NCBI GenBank assembly: GCA_942159475.1
Contig: OW804097.1
Span: 59,664,986 to 59,728,985 of the forward strand
Direction of reading: 5' to 3'
From: Sthenelais limicola
Taxonomy: Eukaryota; Annelida; Polychaeta; Phyllodocida; Sigalionidae
DNA: 64,000 nt
The position numbers and the translations under genes were made by a program. The notes under the pieces are model-generated. The model ran no database searches and had not been told where the DNA came from. It saw only the letters and a list, made by a program, of their open reading frames with translations. Shown here one piece after another: positions 32,641 to 43,129 of this stretch (position 1 is its first letter; each line of letters opens with the position of its first letter).

Positions 32641-32881
32641 ATACATATTTGTATGAGCACCAAATCAAATATCATTATTATTACATCTATTCTAATAGTA
32701 TTTTACCAGGGCCTGTCTGTTTATATCCTCAATATCCATGGTTTCTGTGTTTCAATTGTTCCAGTGCATGTGGACTAGAATTGGCTAGTGTATAGTTTGA
32801 TACTTGTTGTTCATTTCTATCAAAATGGAGCGGGCCATTTACTGCAAACACTACACTTCCCCTCTTTCCTAATGAGTTTAG

Positions 32882-33080
32882 ATGTCATACAAAGAATATC
32901 AATTTGTAATGGATCATAACGAGTTGTCGGCAAAGCACAACCGATATATGATGTTGAAGAGTCCTGGGGACAATTTATACAAATATCTGACAAAGCTTCA
33001 GTTAGAAAGAGGCAGTTCGAACAAGAGTGTAGTAGTTTGGCTCAGGGATGAAATAAAGAATGTGCGTTGTAAATTCTACA
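32882..33080 (+). other. Coding-like open frame of unknown origin
   Basis: An ATG-initiated frame of about 66 codons runs directly into the left terminal repeat of a TIR-B copy, where it continues by chance to 33154. The residues are rich in charged and aromatic types and not low-complexity (for instance KSPGDNLYKYLTKLQLERGS), and I cannot place them in a family. It may be an exon or transposon-gene remnant cut off by the TIR-B insertion, or simply chance. Confidence 0.25.
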
Positions 33081-33446
33081 ATGTGTTACAGAGTCATGTC
33101 GCAAGAAAAATGATTTTAAGATATCATCATAGAGGAAGATCATCAGTGTGGTGATCTAGTCCTTGAAATGTAAAAAGAAAAATCATAGTTATATGAAAAG
33201 ATGAGGTCAAGCGAATTCCAATGATGGTAAACATCAGAACATCAAATAAAAAATGAAAAATGCATGAAAAATGATCAGCTATATTGAGGGTAAATTATCT
33301 AAATAAAGTAAATTATCTAAATATACTGCTTTTCAGGATAACCTCGGAAACCCATAAGTATATTTAGCCTACAGACTTGAAATTTGGTACACTAATTTCT
33401 ACCACTAATAACTCTAAACTGCCAAAAGATGAAAACATTCATAAAA

Positions 33447-34981
33447 AGGAAGTAGGACTCTTAACCTACAGCCACCTAAACTCGTGCACTGAACATCTGG
33501 AAGCACAGTTAATTAGGATAAACAAAGGTCGAGCGAAAGCAATGATCATTTGTAACATCTATAAACCTCCCAATGGTAAACTAGATAGGGCTCAGGAACA
33601 GCTAAAGACCGCGTTGACATCAATAAGTAAAAACCCTGACTTAGTGGTTCTGGGAGATTTTAATGTTGATCACCTGGGGGGTCTGAAAGGGGGGGGAGGG
33701 AGAACTAAAGGCTCACCCTCACCACCAGCAAAACTTCCACCAAACCCAGTGACTGATTTTATGTTTCCATTTGGACTGCACCCACAAATACTAACACCAA
33801 CACGAGTCGACACAAGATCAGAAAGACTCATAGACCAAATATACACCAACATGAACAACATAACAAATAAAGGATCAATTATAGACTTCACCAGTGACCA
33901 CTTTCCCATATTTATCTCGAAAAAGAAACAGAGAAACACATACATCATCAAAGATATATCCTCACGATCCTGGAAAAACCTTGATATGAACACACTTAAA
34001 CAAATGCTAAGGGACGAAAAATGGATCGAACTATACCAAACCAGTGACGTCGACAAATGCTGGAGCATTGTAGAAAACAAAATCAATACATACCTAGACA
34101 AGATGTGCCCCAAACAAACATTCAAAAACACCAAAATAAAGCCAGCATGGTACACAGACGAACTGAGGAGAAATGCTAGGCAAAGGGACAAAGCTTTCTC
34201 GAAAGCAAGGAAATCAGGGGTAAAGACAGACTGGGACAATGCTAAACAAACACGCAACAAATTCAACTCGAAAATGCTACAATCAAAAAACACATACCTT
34301 AAAAACGAAATAGAAGTATGTGGGAAAGACAGGGCCAACTTCTGGGATATAATCACACCATTACTAAACCCAGACAAATTAAAAACAAAACAAAACATCA
34401 AAATCAGAAAAGAAGATGGGACCTCCTCAACACCCGAGGAAACACCATATATCATGAACAAATTCATCTCTGAAATAGCCCCACTGTTAGCAGAGTCTAT
34501 ACCAATAATTACAGCCAAGGAAGCGAAATCAATAGAGAAGCTACCAGGTGGGGTTGACCCACCGAGGTTCTCTCTCTCCCCAGTCAGTCAGGCCCAGGTG
34601 ATCAAGCAAATAAACCGATCAAGCTCCAGGAAAGCCTCTGGGATCCCACACATCCCACCAAAGGTATTAAAACCAATAATGCTTACTTTATCACACCAAC
34701 TAACCCATATCTTCAATCTGTCAATACAAAAGGGAATAGTACCACGATCATTTAAGATAGCCACCATCACCCCACTTTTCAAAGGGGGAAAAAAGGATGA
34801 GTGCAACAACTATAGACCCATTACAGTGGTAAAATACCCGGCCAAAATACTAGAAAAATTAATCCATGAGCAACTATATAACCATCTAGAAGAAAATAAC
34901 CTACTATATGAACACCAATACGGATTTAGAGCAAATAAATCTACCGAAATGGCCCATCATAGAATCTTAGAAACGGTATAA
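33447..34981 (+). pseudogene. LINE ORF2 part 1: endonuclease C-terminus and RT N-terminus
   Basis: Encodes the last part of the APE-type endonuclease (GDFNVDHL, PTRVDTRSERLIDQIYTN, and the SDHFPIF catalytic block) and RT motifs 0-2 (KASGIPHIPPKVL, FKIATITPLFKGG, NNYRPITVV, YGFRANKSTEMAHH). The frame stays open from an in-frame TTG at 33377, but the first ~23 codons come from the host TIR-B element and there is no ATG, so this is not a native start. A Gly/Pro-rich stretch over a G run (33676-33750) between GDFN and the PTR block looks like an in-frame expansion. The frame closes at TAA 34979-34981, in the middle of the RT, because of a one-base shift. Related full elements encode a single protein of about 900-1000 residues. 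Confidence 0.93.
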
Positions 34982-36101
34982 TTATGGCAACCTGAACTCC
35001 CGGAAGGCAACAACGCTTGCCTTCCTGGATTTCAAGAAAGCCTTCGATACGGTCAACCACGAAATACTGCTACAAAAGCTAAAAGGGGTGGGCGTGGACA
35101 ATTCCACCCTTGAATGGTTTAAGAATTATTTGACAGACAGAGAGCATAGGGTAACAGCAAATGGTTTTACTTCCGATGAAAGGGGCGTTATGTGTGGGGT
35201 CCCACAGGGAACGGCCTTAGGCCCTCTTATGTTCCTGATATATATTGACGATCTGTACAAATGTATAAAACACAGTGGAGTCCAATATTTTGCGGACGAC
35301 ACTGTGTTGTATGCGTCTGGAACGGACGCCGCCGACAACAACACAATGTTGGAAGACGACCTCCACAGGGTGGGGGTCTGGTGCAAGGTGAACAAAATAT
35401 CCTTGAACATCAAAAAAAGCCAAGTCATGACAATACATAACAAACAAAGAAACACTACAGAAACAAACACACCAAACATACACATAAACAAAGACAAATT
35501 AGAAAACACAACAACATACACATATCTCGGTGTAGACATAGACAACATGCTCTCATTCAAAAAATATGTAGAAAGACGAATCTCACAAGCACAGTCACGA
35601 GTCAAAGCCCTCACCAAAATATCAAGGGCACTCACAAAAGACACAATTATAATGCTATACAAAATGACGATCAGACCAATATTAGAATACGGAGACACAC
35701 TATACAACGTCGCACCAAAACAGACACTCAACAGAATAACAACAATACAAAACAGAATCATCAAACTCGCACTCAAACTACACAAAAGAACAAACGTCGA
35801 ACACCTACACGAAGAAATGGGCTTGCAACTACCACACACTAGAAGACAAATACACTTACTACAAAAAGCATATAAAGACACACAAACAGAAGAAAAACTA
35901 GACAGAAGAAAAATCAACCTCAGATCATTATCACAAGGACCGACACTAATAGTCCCGAAACCAAAAAGCGAAAAATTCAGGAGGTCATTTGTGTACCAGG
36001 CACCCACCCTGTGGAATAGCCTCGACGGCAAAGTTAGATGTATACCCGACTATAAAGCCTTCCAACGCTATCTAGGCACCCATTACACCGCCGACAACTA
36101 G
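34977..36101 (+). pseudogene. LINE ORF2 part 2: RT catalytic core and C-terminus
   Basis: Continues the RT in the next frame without any gap in motif order: LDFKKAFDTVNHEIL (motif A; first catalytic Asp), GVPQGTALGP (motif B), YFADDTVLY (motif C; the two catalytic Asp present), LNIKKSQVM (D), YLGVDIDNMLSF (E), then the thumb-like tail (IQNRIIKLALKLHKR, FVYQAPTLWNSL) up to TAG at 36099-36101. No zinc knuckle or RNase H is seen. All catalytic residues are intact, so apart from the shift near 34976 and the missing 5' end this is a young copy. The first ATG-like start downstream of the shift is not used in nature. Confidence 0.93.
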
Positions 36102-36499
36102 CCGGAAGTATTATATGTATATTGAAGATACTGAATAATTGATGCCCTCATGACTGGGGACTGAATTCCACTATATATCCCACTAGCCAGTAATGCTAAA
36201 GTTCCAACCAATAACAACAATATAAGAAAACTTATAAACTGAAGAAAACCGACATAGGTCGGACAGGGTGCTTGCACACCCGCCCTTGTATATATATGTA
36301 CACTTTTGTATGCCTTATTCGTATATATTACGCATAGTCAACTAGTCAACTGTTATAACTTATATGTTAGATCATTTTATATGTTCCAAACAACGGGGAG
36401 CTCGGAAGGGCTGTGAATAGCACAGACAGTCCTCCAATTCCATTATTATTCGACTCAATTCATGTATAACTGTGTGATGGAAATAAAATCGATTATTAT
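36102..36499 (+). other. LINE 3' UTR
   Basis: Non-coding 0.4 kb between the ORF2 stop and the 3' terminus. Contains ACCGACATAGGTCGGACAGGG (a small inverted repeat CCGACATAGGTCGG at 36249-36262) and ends ATGGAAATAAAATCG plus ATT repeats. Confidence 0.8.
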
Positions 36500-36865
36500 T
36501 AAAACAAGTTCCTGTGAAAAAGACATTTGCAAAATACCATTTGCGAGTTATAAAAGACTCATTTTCCTGTGGCACAATATATATATATGTAGATTTGGTA
36601 GGATATCTTTAGTAGTTATAGCTGATAATGCACCTTTAAACACAACTGCTTTCGTCCTCATCCAGCTATGCTAATTAGATACATCCAAATTGGTTTCATT
36701 GGTTTCAACAATGACTGCAAATCTGGCCAAATCCATATTTTTGTACTATTGCCCAGATTATATATAAAGTAGTTCATACCTTTATTACATCCACCAAGTT
36801 CTTCTAATTTGCACATTAGAATGTGAAATGAGGTGGGGGAACCTGATTCTAGACCTTTTTACGTA

Positions 36866-37270
36866 GCTTTTGTCGCCCAACGGGGACACTCTGCATTATA
36901 AAGCAATTCAGATTAAAATTATCAAGGATATCAATGCAATATCCGTTTAAAATGATAAATGTATGTTATTTATTATTAAACCACCATTAAATTTGGAACG
37001 AATCTCCTTATTTTGATGCTAGTAGAAAATATGGAAGTCACTGGGTAGGGATAGGAAGGCCCTTATGTCGCTTAATGTGGACATTATTATGAGCTACAGA
37101 ATAAAAAATCCCAATATTTCTGTTCGTAAGGAAGGAATATGCATTTAGTAGGACTCTTTCTCGATTATGATGTGAATACATGTATATTGGTTTCAATTAT
37201 TTCTGGGCAATAAATACCCCAATATTATGCATGTCGCCTAACGGGGACATTGTCACCTAACGGGGACACC
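36866..37270. repeat. GTCGCCTAACGGGGACA repeats, forward
   Basis: The 17-bp motif occurs at 36874 (GTCGCCCAACGGGGACA), 37232 and 37249. It recurs inverted at 41811 and, degraded, at 42219. The two sets bracket ~400 bp each. They may be matching subterminal repeats of one large or two smaller elements. Confidence 0.6.
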
Positions 37271-37316
37271 AGTTTAACAGTTAACTAATAGGATTTTTAT
37301 TTTGATGACAAGCGTG

Positions 37317-37709
37317 CATGATGTGTCACAGGAAAATGAGCCATAAGTTGCAAATTGGGATTTTCCAAAGTGTTTTATTCACAGGATCTGTTTCTAGAAA
37401 TGCTCTCATTCTTGAAGTATCTATATAGTGCTTTAGGTCGTATCAATGCATTCGCTACATTTCAAGACAGTGTATGATATATATCCATGCATTTCTAAGT
37501 TTATCTGATACAATGTATTTAGCTACTTTATCAGTAATTGCCCACCCAAAAATACTTTTCTTTCGAACCTTTGAAAACCAAACTAAGATGTCTTCATGTT
37601 TACCATCATTGGAATCTATATGATCTCTCGTTTCCAAATAATTATGGTGATATCTGAAAATCAGGGTTTTTTTTCGACTTGTGACTCATTTTCCTGCGAC
37701 ACATCACAA
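37317..37709 (-). mobile_element. TIR-B copy, full length, reversed
   Basis: ATGATGTGTCACAGGAAAATG at the left; CGACTTGTGACTCATTTTCC with TGCGACACATCACA at the right. The interior is reversed relative to 13192 (TACATTTCAAGACAGTGTAT, TTTACCATCATTGGAATC, ATGGTGATATCTGAAAATC). Confidence 0.85.
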
Positions 37710-37799
37710 TATAATATGCTTTTTCCTTACGATCGTCTGACTCTTATTGCTGATTATGGGCTGACATGGAGGAGTAAAAAGGAAGGGAATAGTGTTTAC

Positions 37800-37870
37800 A
37801 TAGAGTGAGTGAGTGATGGTTGCTTAATGCCATGACGACATCCAAGTGGAGTCATATTCATGGCAGTGAG
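37800..37870 (+). repeat. Possible SINE-like or hairpin fragment
   Basis: GAGTGAGTGAGTGATGGTTG followed by an inverted pair, TGCCATGA (37828) and TCATGGCA (37857). GAGTGAGTGAG leaders occur in several molluscan short repeats, but no A/B boxes or tail were found. Confidence 0.25.
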
Positions 37871-38585
37871 GGTTAGTGAAATGAGATGAGATGAGTAAAG
37901 TGATCTAGTTCACAGTCCAGCAGTAAATAACATTAAAAAATAGAATTAGAAATAACAAATAATAATAACAGAATGTTTGGTTTTGTATGAAAGAGACTAT
38001 AACAAAGAGAACAGACCAGTAGTTCTTAGATTTTTTATGACATTGTCACTATTGACCGCATTAAATGGTGTTTTAAGGTCAGGAGCATTGATATATTTGA
38101 TACGGTCATCATGAAAGTCTGCACATTATCAGAGTTTGCCAAATACACATTAGGGAAACCTTAGGCATTAAGCAATAGGCCCCGGTGTAACAGTTCTAAA
38201 TTAACCCCCCCATCTAATATACCCCCCAGTAATTTAGACCTTAGTGTTACGTAAGGTTACGTAACGCCTGGACCTCCCCATGGGACGCCAGAGCTAGTAG
38301 CCGGGCACAGCTGCGCATGCAGATCAGGCACACACCTGACAGGTATGTTGTACCCGAAAATAAAGATCAGTTACCGTTGGTCGATCGTAAGATCAAGACA
38401 GGATCCAACTAGTTCCGAGTTATTCTTTTTTAATTAGCATCCAGGTGATAATTGGGTATCAATTATCACTAAGTAAATATCGATTATCATCAATCACAAC
38501 ATTTGGACTATCAATTAGCATGTAGGAGCTAATTGATTATTAATTAGTGTGCACTGGAATCTTTAAGATACATATTTATCGGTAC
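37871..38585. other. No gene seen
   Basis: AT-rich. 38400-38550 has interleaved AATTAGCA and AATTGATAATTA palindromes. Confidence 0.45.
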
Positions 38586-38718
38586 CTCAAATCAAGAATC
38601 GCACCAAGCAACATCCCCATATTCATACAGATCCATACTTATCACTGGTGGAGAATCTCAAATCAAGGATCACACCAAGCAACATCCCCATATTCATACA
38701 GATCCATACTTATCATTA
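38586..38718 (+). repeat. Tandem duplication of a ~70-bp unit
   Basis: TCAAATCAAGAATCGCACCA...CATATTCATACAGATCCATACTTATCACTGG is followed ~70 bp later by a copy differing at only a few bases. Near-identity points to a recent event. Confidence 0.9.
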
Positions 38719-38956
38719 GGTTTAAATGACCCGCTCTAGGTTAAAATTGCCCTCCTTTGTTTAATTAATAATTTAATTAATAATCTTACACAGACAGTTC
38801 TAAAATAACATATTGGGAGACTCAGAGAAGGCCATACCTAATGCTTATGGAAAATAAATCAAAGATCACTTTGAGGGTCTAATCATGAGATAGCCAATAA
38901 TTAGTACAACCTTTACTGATTCCACAAACAACATTTAGAAGTGATTTTCCCAATAA

Positions 38957-39620
38957 TTATATTATTATTATTTTTTCTAACATATCTTTATTCAGGTAAA
39001 TAAGTGCTAGCAGATGCCATAGCAATACGACGTCGTTGTAAGGCTGGGGTATTCCCAGTATTCCGCCTTACCCTGAATTTTCGCTTCAATTTTTAACAAT
39101 TCAATGTTGGTGTTGATAGTTATTACATATAACATTTCCAAGGAAGTGGTGGTGAAATAATGAGATGAGATGACTTATGAGTATGGGTTGAAGTTGGGTG
39201 GTCATCTTTGTGATTGACTTATGTCAAAAAGGTATATAGGTGTTTAGTTGGTATATTTGTATTATACTCTCAATATTAGAATTCGGGTATATGAATGGCA
39301 TTCGCCAGAATATCATTTTCTTCTTTTGAATGCTAGTTTGTCATTGATAGATTTTAAGTTGTCATTGAGGTTGTTCCACATGAGTAACCCGGTGTACGCT
39401 AGTGACTTTTGGTAGCTTATTACAGGCGGGATGTTGACCTCAAAGTTTAAGGTCCTATTTTCTCTTGTATTTTCTTCCTGTCTTCGTGTGATCCAATTGA
39501 TTCTTGGGGTATGCAACTGTTTATGAAAAAATTTAGCATTATTGAACCCTATTATTGGGATTGATTGTTTTGTGAATTCTTTTTATTACATTACTTTCTT
39601 CATATTTAAAGTTCGTCATC
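38957..39620 (-). pseudogene. LINE ORF2 C-terminal fragment and 3' end
   Basis: On the minus strand, codons from about 39595 to the stop at 39313 read as the C-terminal tail of a CR1/Jockey-type RT protein: SIPIIGFNNAKFFHKQ, LHTPRINWITRR, YTGLLMWNNLNDNL, then FKRRK and TGA. This is the same region as FVYQAPTLWNSL in the 36-kb LINE, but much diverged, so a different family. A stop lies in frame just upstream. The 3' UTR ends at ACCTGAATAAAGATATG then AATAATAATAAT (about 38970), a typical LINE terminus. It is heavily 5'-truncated and dead. Confidence 0.75.
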
Positions 39621-39795
39621 GATCCCACATTTGAAATCTGTTTGGTATTCATTATCCATATAATATACGGGTAGAGTGATTTCTACGAAAAGAGTAGAAA
39701 TCCATATTTATAAGAAAAAGAAGGGTTCTCGGAATTTGTCGTTTTACAAACCATCTTATTCATTTGTAGAGTTCTGTCCACCCTCTCTGGAGGTT

Positions 39796-39930
39796 TATAT
39801 GTGGTTTGTGAAAGTATCTGGGGTGAAAATGTGATTTTGAAGCCTTTTTTAAATTGCGATCTCCACACTCTATTTATAGCCCGGGAAAGCCCCTGTGAGA
39901 TATTTCCCACAACCTACGTCCAGGGGGACC
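39796..39930 (+). repeat. Composite dispersed repeat, copy 2, left block
   Basis: TATGTGGTTTGTGAAAGTAT, GGGTGAAAATGTGATTTTGA and CCACACTCTATTTATAGCCC match 8336-8420 closely. Its purine-rich partner block lies at 41250-41440, displaced by ~1.3 kb of simple repeats. Confidence 0.8.
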
Positions 39931-40084
39931 TAATACAGACTTCTGGATCAGATCAGATCCAGTTCTCCCAGACGTTACCATCTCTCTCAAGGCAGAGTTA
40001 ACAATTAATTTAGATGCAGTTTATACAGTTGGCAAGTGCCTTCGACACTTGGATTGTAGAGGCAGTTGTGTTTCTACTTCTTAT

Positions 40085-40260
40085 ACGAATCCTAACACAG
40101 ACAGAGAGAGGGACACAGAGAGAAGGGAGGAGAAGAGAGGGAGAGGAGAGATGAGAATGACTGATATAAGAGTTTCATGAAAACAAATTTGCACCCCCCC
40201 CCACACACACACCTCTAAATTTTCCTTCTCCTCCCCCTCCCCGACTACCTCCCTTGCTCT
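40085..40260. repeat. Purine-rich then pyrimidine-rich tracts
   Basis: AGAGAGAGGGACACAGAGAG type sequence, then CCCCCCCCACACACACACC and CTCCTCCCCCTCC. Simple sequence only. Confidence 0.85.
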
Positions 40261-40336
40261 CCCTCCCCTTTTATTCCCCTTCCTTAATAATGAGTAAGGT
40301 GTGGATAGGTACATTCTTTCGTAAAAAAAATCTTTA

Positions 40337-40608
40337 AAAAAGGTTGGTTGTAAAAAGGTTGTAGAAAAAATAGTTGGTCGTAAAAAAAAAGTTGGGTCGT
40401 AAAAGAAGTTGGTCGTAAAAATAGTTGGTCTTTAAAAAATAGTTGGTCGAAAAAAAATAGTTGGTCGTAAAAAAAAGTTGGGTCGAAGAAAAAGTTGGTT
40501 GGAAAAATAGTTGGTTGGAAAAAAAAGTTGGGTCGTAAAAAAAAAGTTGGGTCGTAAAAAAAAAGTTGGGTCTGGAAAAAAAAGTTGGTCAAAAAAGTTG
40601 GTCTCCCT
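40337..40608 (+). repeat. Minisatellite, GTTGGTCGTAAAAAAAA units
   Basis: About 14 tandem units of 15-22 bp, GTTGG(G)TCGTAAAAAAA, varying mainly in the A-run and in TCG versus TTG. The antisense frame reads as PTFFYDQLFF-like repeats and is not a protein gene. Confidence 0.95.
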
Positions 40609-40663
40609 CCCCTTTATATCCCCCCCTTCACCTCTCCTCCTGTTACAGGTACAGTACTGAGGT

Positions 40664-40671
40664 AGTAGAGA

Positions 40672-40702
<31 letters not shown>

Positions 40703-40836
40703 TGAGAGAGAAAGTGAGAGTGAGAGAGAGAGGAGAGAGAGAGAGAGAAAGAGAGAGAGAGAAAGAGAAAGAGAGAGAAAGAGAGAGAGAGAGAGAAAGA
40801 AAGAGAGAGAGAGAGCAAGAGAGAGAGAGAGAGATA
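40664..40836 (+). repeat. (AG)n microsatellite
   Basis: Nearly uninterrupted GAGA for ~170 bp. Several overlapping frames on both strands are simple-repeat translations. Confidence 0.95.
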
Positions 40837-41249
40837 TATTCTTCTGTGTACAGTGGCACAACCTCTGGTGGAGTGGTGGTGGTGGAGAGCGAGGGGTCAG
40901 GGGTGATGCACAGGCCTATGGGGGAAGATTGGCATTTGTGGAGTCTCATGGCCATGGGGGAAGATCCCATAAACAGTGTGACGTCATTGTCGTAATGTAG
41001 CGCTCATGTCGTAATTGGCGGCGGTAGAGAACCCCTTTGCGGTTCTGCCTAGCCTTTGGTTGATGCGTAAATCTGGGTCAATTTATATAAGAGGGAATAA
41101 AATGAGATCAAATGAGATTTGACTTGATTTAAGATGATACCGTATGGTAATACATTATACGATAATAGCACGAATTAGGTTATTTGTCCTAATACAATTT
41201 ATGTTTTACATTTTCAAGGTAATTTCTGAGCTCCTTTTTTGTGGTTGAT

Positions 41250-41440
41250 TTATGAGCAACAGGGAGAGGGGAGGGAAAGGAGAAGGAAGGAAAGAGAGGA
41301 GGGAGAGGATGTACGGGAAGGGAGAGAGGGGAGGGGAGAGAAAGCGGGGAGGGGGTACTGATGGGGTTGGGAGAGAAAAACAGGTATGAAAGTCAGAGAA
41401 GTGGGGGAGGGAAAAGAGGGAGAGGGGGAAGTGTGGGGTG
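41250..41440 (+). repeat. Composite dispersed repeat, copy 2, purine-rich block
   Basis: GAGGATGTACGGGAAGGGAG and GGGAGAGAAAAACAGGTATG, GGGAAAAGAGGGAGA match 8810-8970 in the same order and orientation. Confidence 0.8.
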
Positions 41441-41810
41441 ATCATGTAGCTCCCACTATACGAGCTATGTTTAAATGAACAGATAATCATGTTAGGATAT
41501 TGATATGAAAACAAATTATTTCTTTCTATGTATTTAAGCTGAAGCTAGCATTGTAACTCAATGACTACGAGAGCTTATTGCAAAAGTGAACCAGAAGAAA
41601 AATTGAACGACGGGCTGGATGAGCGGAAAAACGTGACAAGAATTGAATATTCCTTGGAGCGATTATTAAATGATTTAGTACTTTCATCATGGTTGATCTT
41701 AGGTTTGAACAACTATAGTTTCCTGGCTACAAAATAAAGTAAGATTTCCTTTATCTTTTATGAAAGGCTTATTATGAATGCAAATAAATGTACCCATCAT
41801 CATTAAATGT
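41441..41810. other. No gene seen
   Basis: AT-rich, no supported feature. Confidence 0.45.
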
Positions 41811-42235
41811 GTCCCCGTTAGGCGACATATTGGCCGAAAGTAGGTACATGTATATATGAGCACTTGCCCTTATTTATATATTCTATTTAGACTATCAGAA
41901 AGTAAAATATCTTGAACTTTAATATATTTTTTCTAGAAAACCCCTTAATTGGATGTTATCATGATGTTATTTTACGAATTGAATGTGTTTGGAAGATATC
42001 CTTAGTTACTCGTGTTTTGCAATAGCTTGCAATGCAAGAGAGTTGACTAGAAAATCTTCTTCCCAGTGGTACCTGTGATAAAAGCTTGTGTATTTATCAT
42101 TGGAGTTGGCTTTATACTAAATTCCATATGTTTTTTGACATATATTCTTTTATTTTGAGGCAAATACAGTATGGATAATGAATTTATTTGGGGATTTTGT
42201 CATTATTTCCTTATGTACCCGTTAGGCGACAGGCC
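41811..42235. repeat. GTCGCCTAACGGGGACA repeats, inverted
   Basis: TGTCCCCGTTAGGCGACAT at 41811 and GTACCCGTTAGGCGACAG at 42216 are the reverse complements of the motif at 36874, 37232 and 37249. Confidence 0.6.
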
Positions 42236-43129
42236 ATTTTTCATTACTTTTCCATAATTACGGGTAACGTTCCGAGCTCTTATAACCAGAAATGTAATGA
42301 TACAAATGGTACATACTTCGGATTGTCATTCCAACAATTCTGAATTGATATAAAACCACAAAAAGTGCTGAATTGTCTTAATTATTTTTTCGATGATTCT
42401 GACCTGGGGCAACGGCCTAATGGTGTCAAAATATGATGGCATGATACGTCGAGATCTATACATATCCGGGTTATAAACTTCTAATAAACAAAGATGGAGA
42501 GAAGATACATAGTCAGTAGGCCTAAAGAATAGAAGACCTTAGAACAGACACGAGAAACAAGAGGACACGAATGTGAGGATAGAAAGAAAAAGAAGACCTG
42601 GTGATCAGAGAGAGAGAGAATAAAAGTGAATAGAGATGTGTTGTAAAAAATAAATAATAATGGCTAACATATAGCCAAGGTAACAAGTTAACAATTATGC
42701 AGGTGGACGTGTTCGTATACATGATAAATATTCCGGCTTTTACTAGAAATAATTCTGAATTCTGAATCCTGTTGCTTGGTTTAACTAAAGAAGAACCATA
42801 TATCTTTTGACATCTAAACGACAGTTACTAAATGTGTCGGCGGTATTTCTTTGCTTTTCTGTTTTAGATCCCACGATCAATGTCTCTGAGAAGATAAAAG
42901 ATAATGTTTCAAACACCAGGGTTTTGACGAAGCGAATCAGGATTTCTTTGCGTCAAAAATGAAAATGCTTCATGGGTCAAATTGTGGTAGTCTAACAAGA
43001 TGCCCGCTTATTTCCCCTTAGAAGTTTCATATCAATGACTAAAAGATATAAAAACTTTTGAGTAGTCTGTTTTGTAAAATGTCTAGATCTACGGATGACC
43101 TCGAATGTAGGCCTAAGTACTTGATAAGT
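42236..43129. other. No gene seen
   Basis: About 900 bp with a short AGAGAGAGAG run at 42607. No credible frame. Confidence 0.45.

Larger units (their letters stand above)
33447..36499 (+). mobile_element. Non-LTR retrotransposon (CR1/Jockey group), 5'-truncated
   Basis: A ~3.05-kb LINE carrying the C-terminal part of an AP-endonuclease domain and a complete reverse-transcriptase core, but no start of ORF2, no ORF1 and no 5' UTR. 5' truncation is usual for target-primed reverse transcription. TAAAA occurs at both junctions (33442-33446 and 36500-36504) and is the likely target duplication. The 3' end reads GGAAATAAAATCGATTATTATT, an AATAAA-containing tail with ATT simple repeats. The plus strand is A-rich, unlike the flanks. 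Clade assignment rests on RT motifs and is provisional. Confidence 0.92.
33082..36580 (+). mobile_element. TIR-B copy split by the LINE
   Basis: The left part has GTGTTACAGAGTCATGTCGC, ATGAGGTCAAGCGAATTCC, TTGAAATTTGGTACACTAAT and GATGAAAACATTCATAAAA (to 33446). The right part resumes at 36500 with AAAACAAGTTCCTGTGAAAA, ACATTTGCAAAATACC and AAGACTCATTTTCCTGTGGC. An uninterrupted TIR-B at 54100 reads GAAAATATTCCTAAAAGGAG, matching the joined halves. Confidence 0.9.

Noticed and set aside
33377..33446. N-terminal ~23 codons of the LINE frame as a real protein start
   Set aside because: The start codon would be TTG and the sequence is TIR-B element DNA found elsewhere in the window.
33670..34518. 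282-codon minus-strand frame opposite the LINE, and a similar 301-codon one at 35126-36031
   Set aside because: They are antisense shadows of an A-rich coding strand with no stops on the opposite strand. The sense strand carries all endonuclease and RT motifs.
40081..40995. Several frames of 70-128 codons
   Set aside because: They cross the GTTGGTCGTAAAA minisatellite and the (AG)n tract; the residues are simple repeats.
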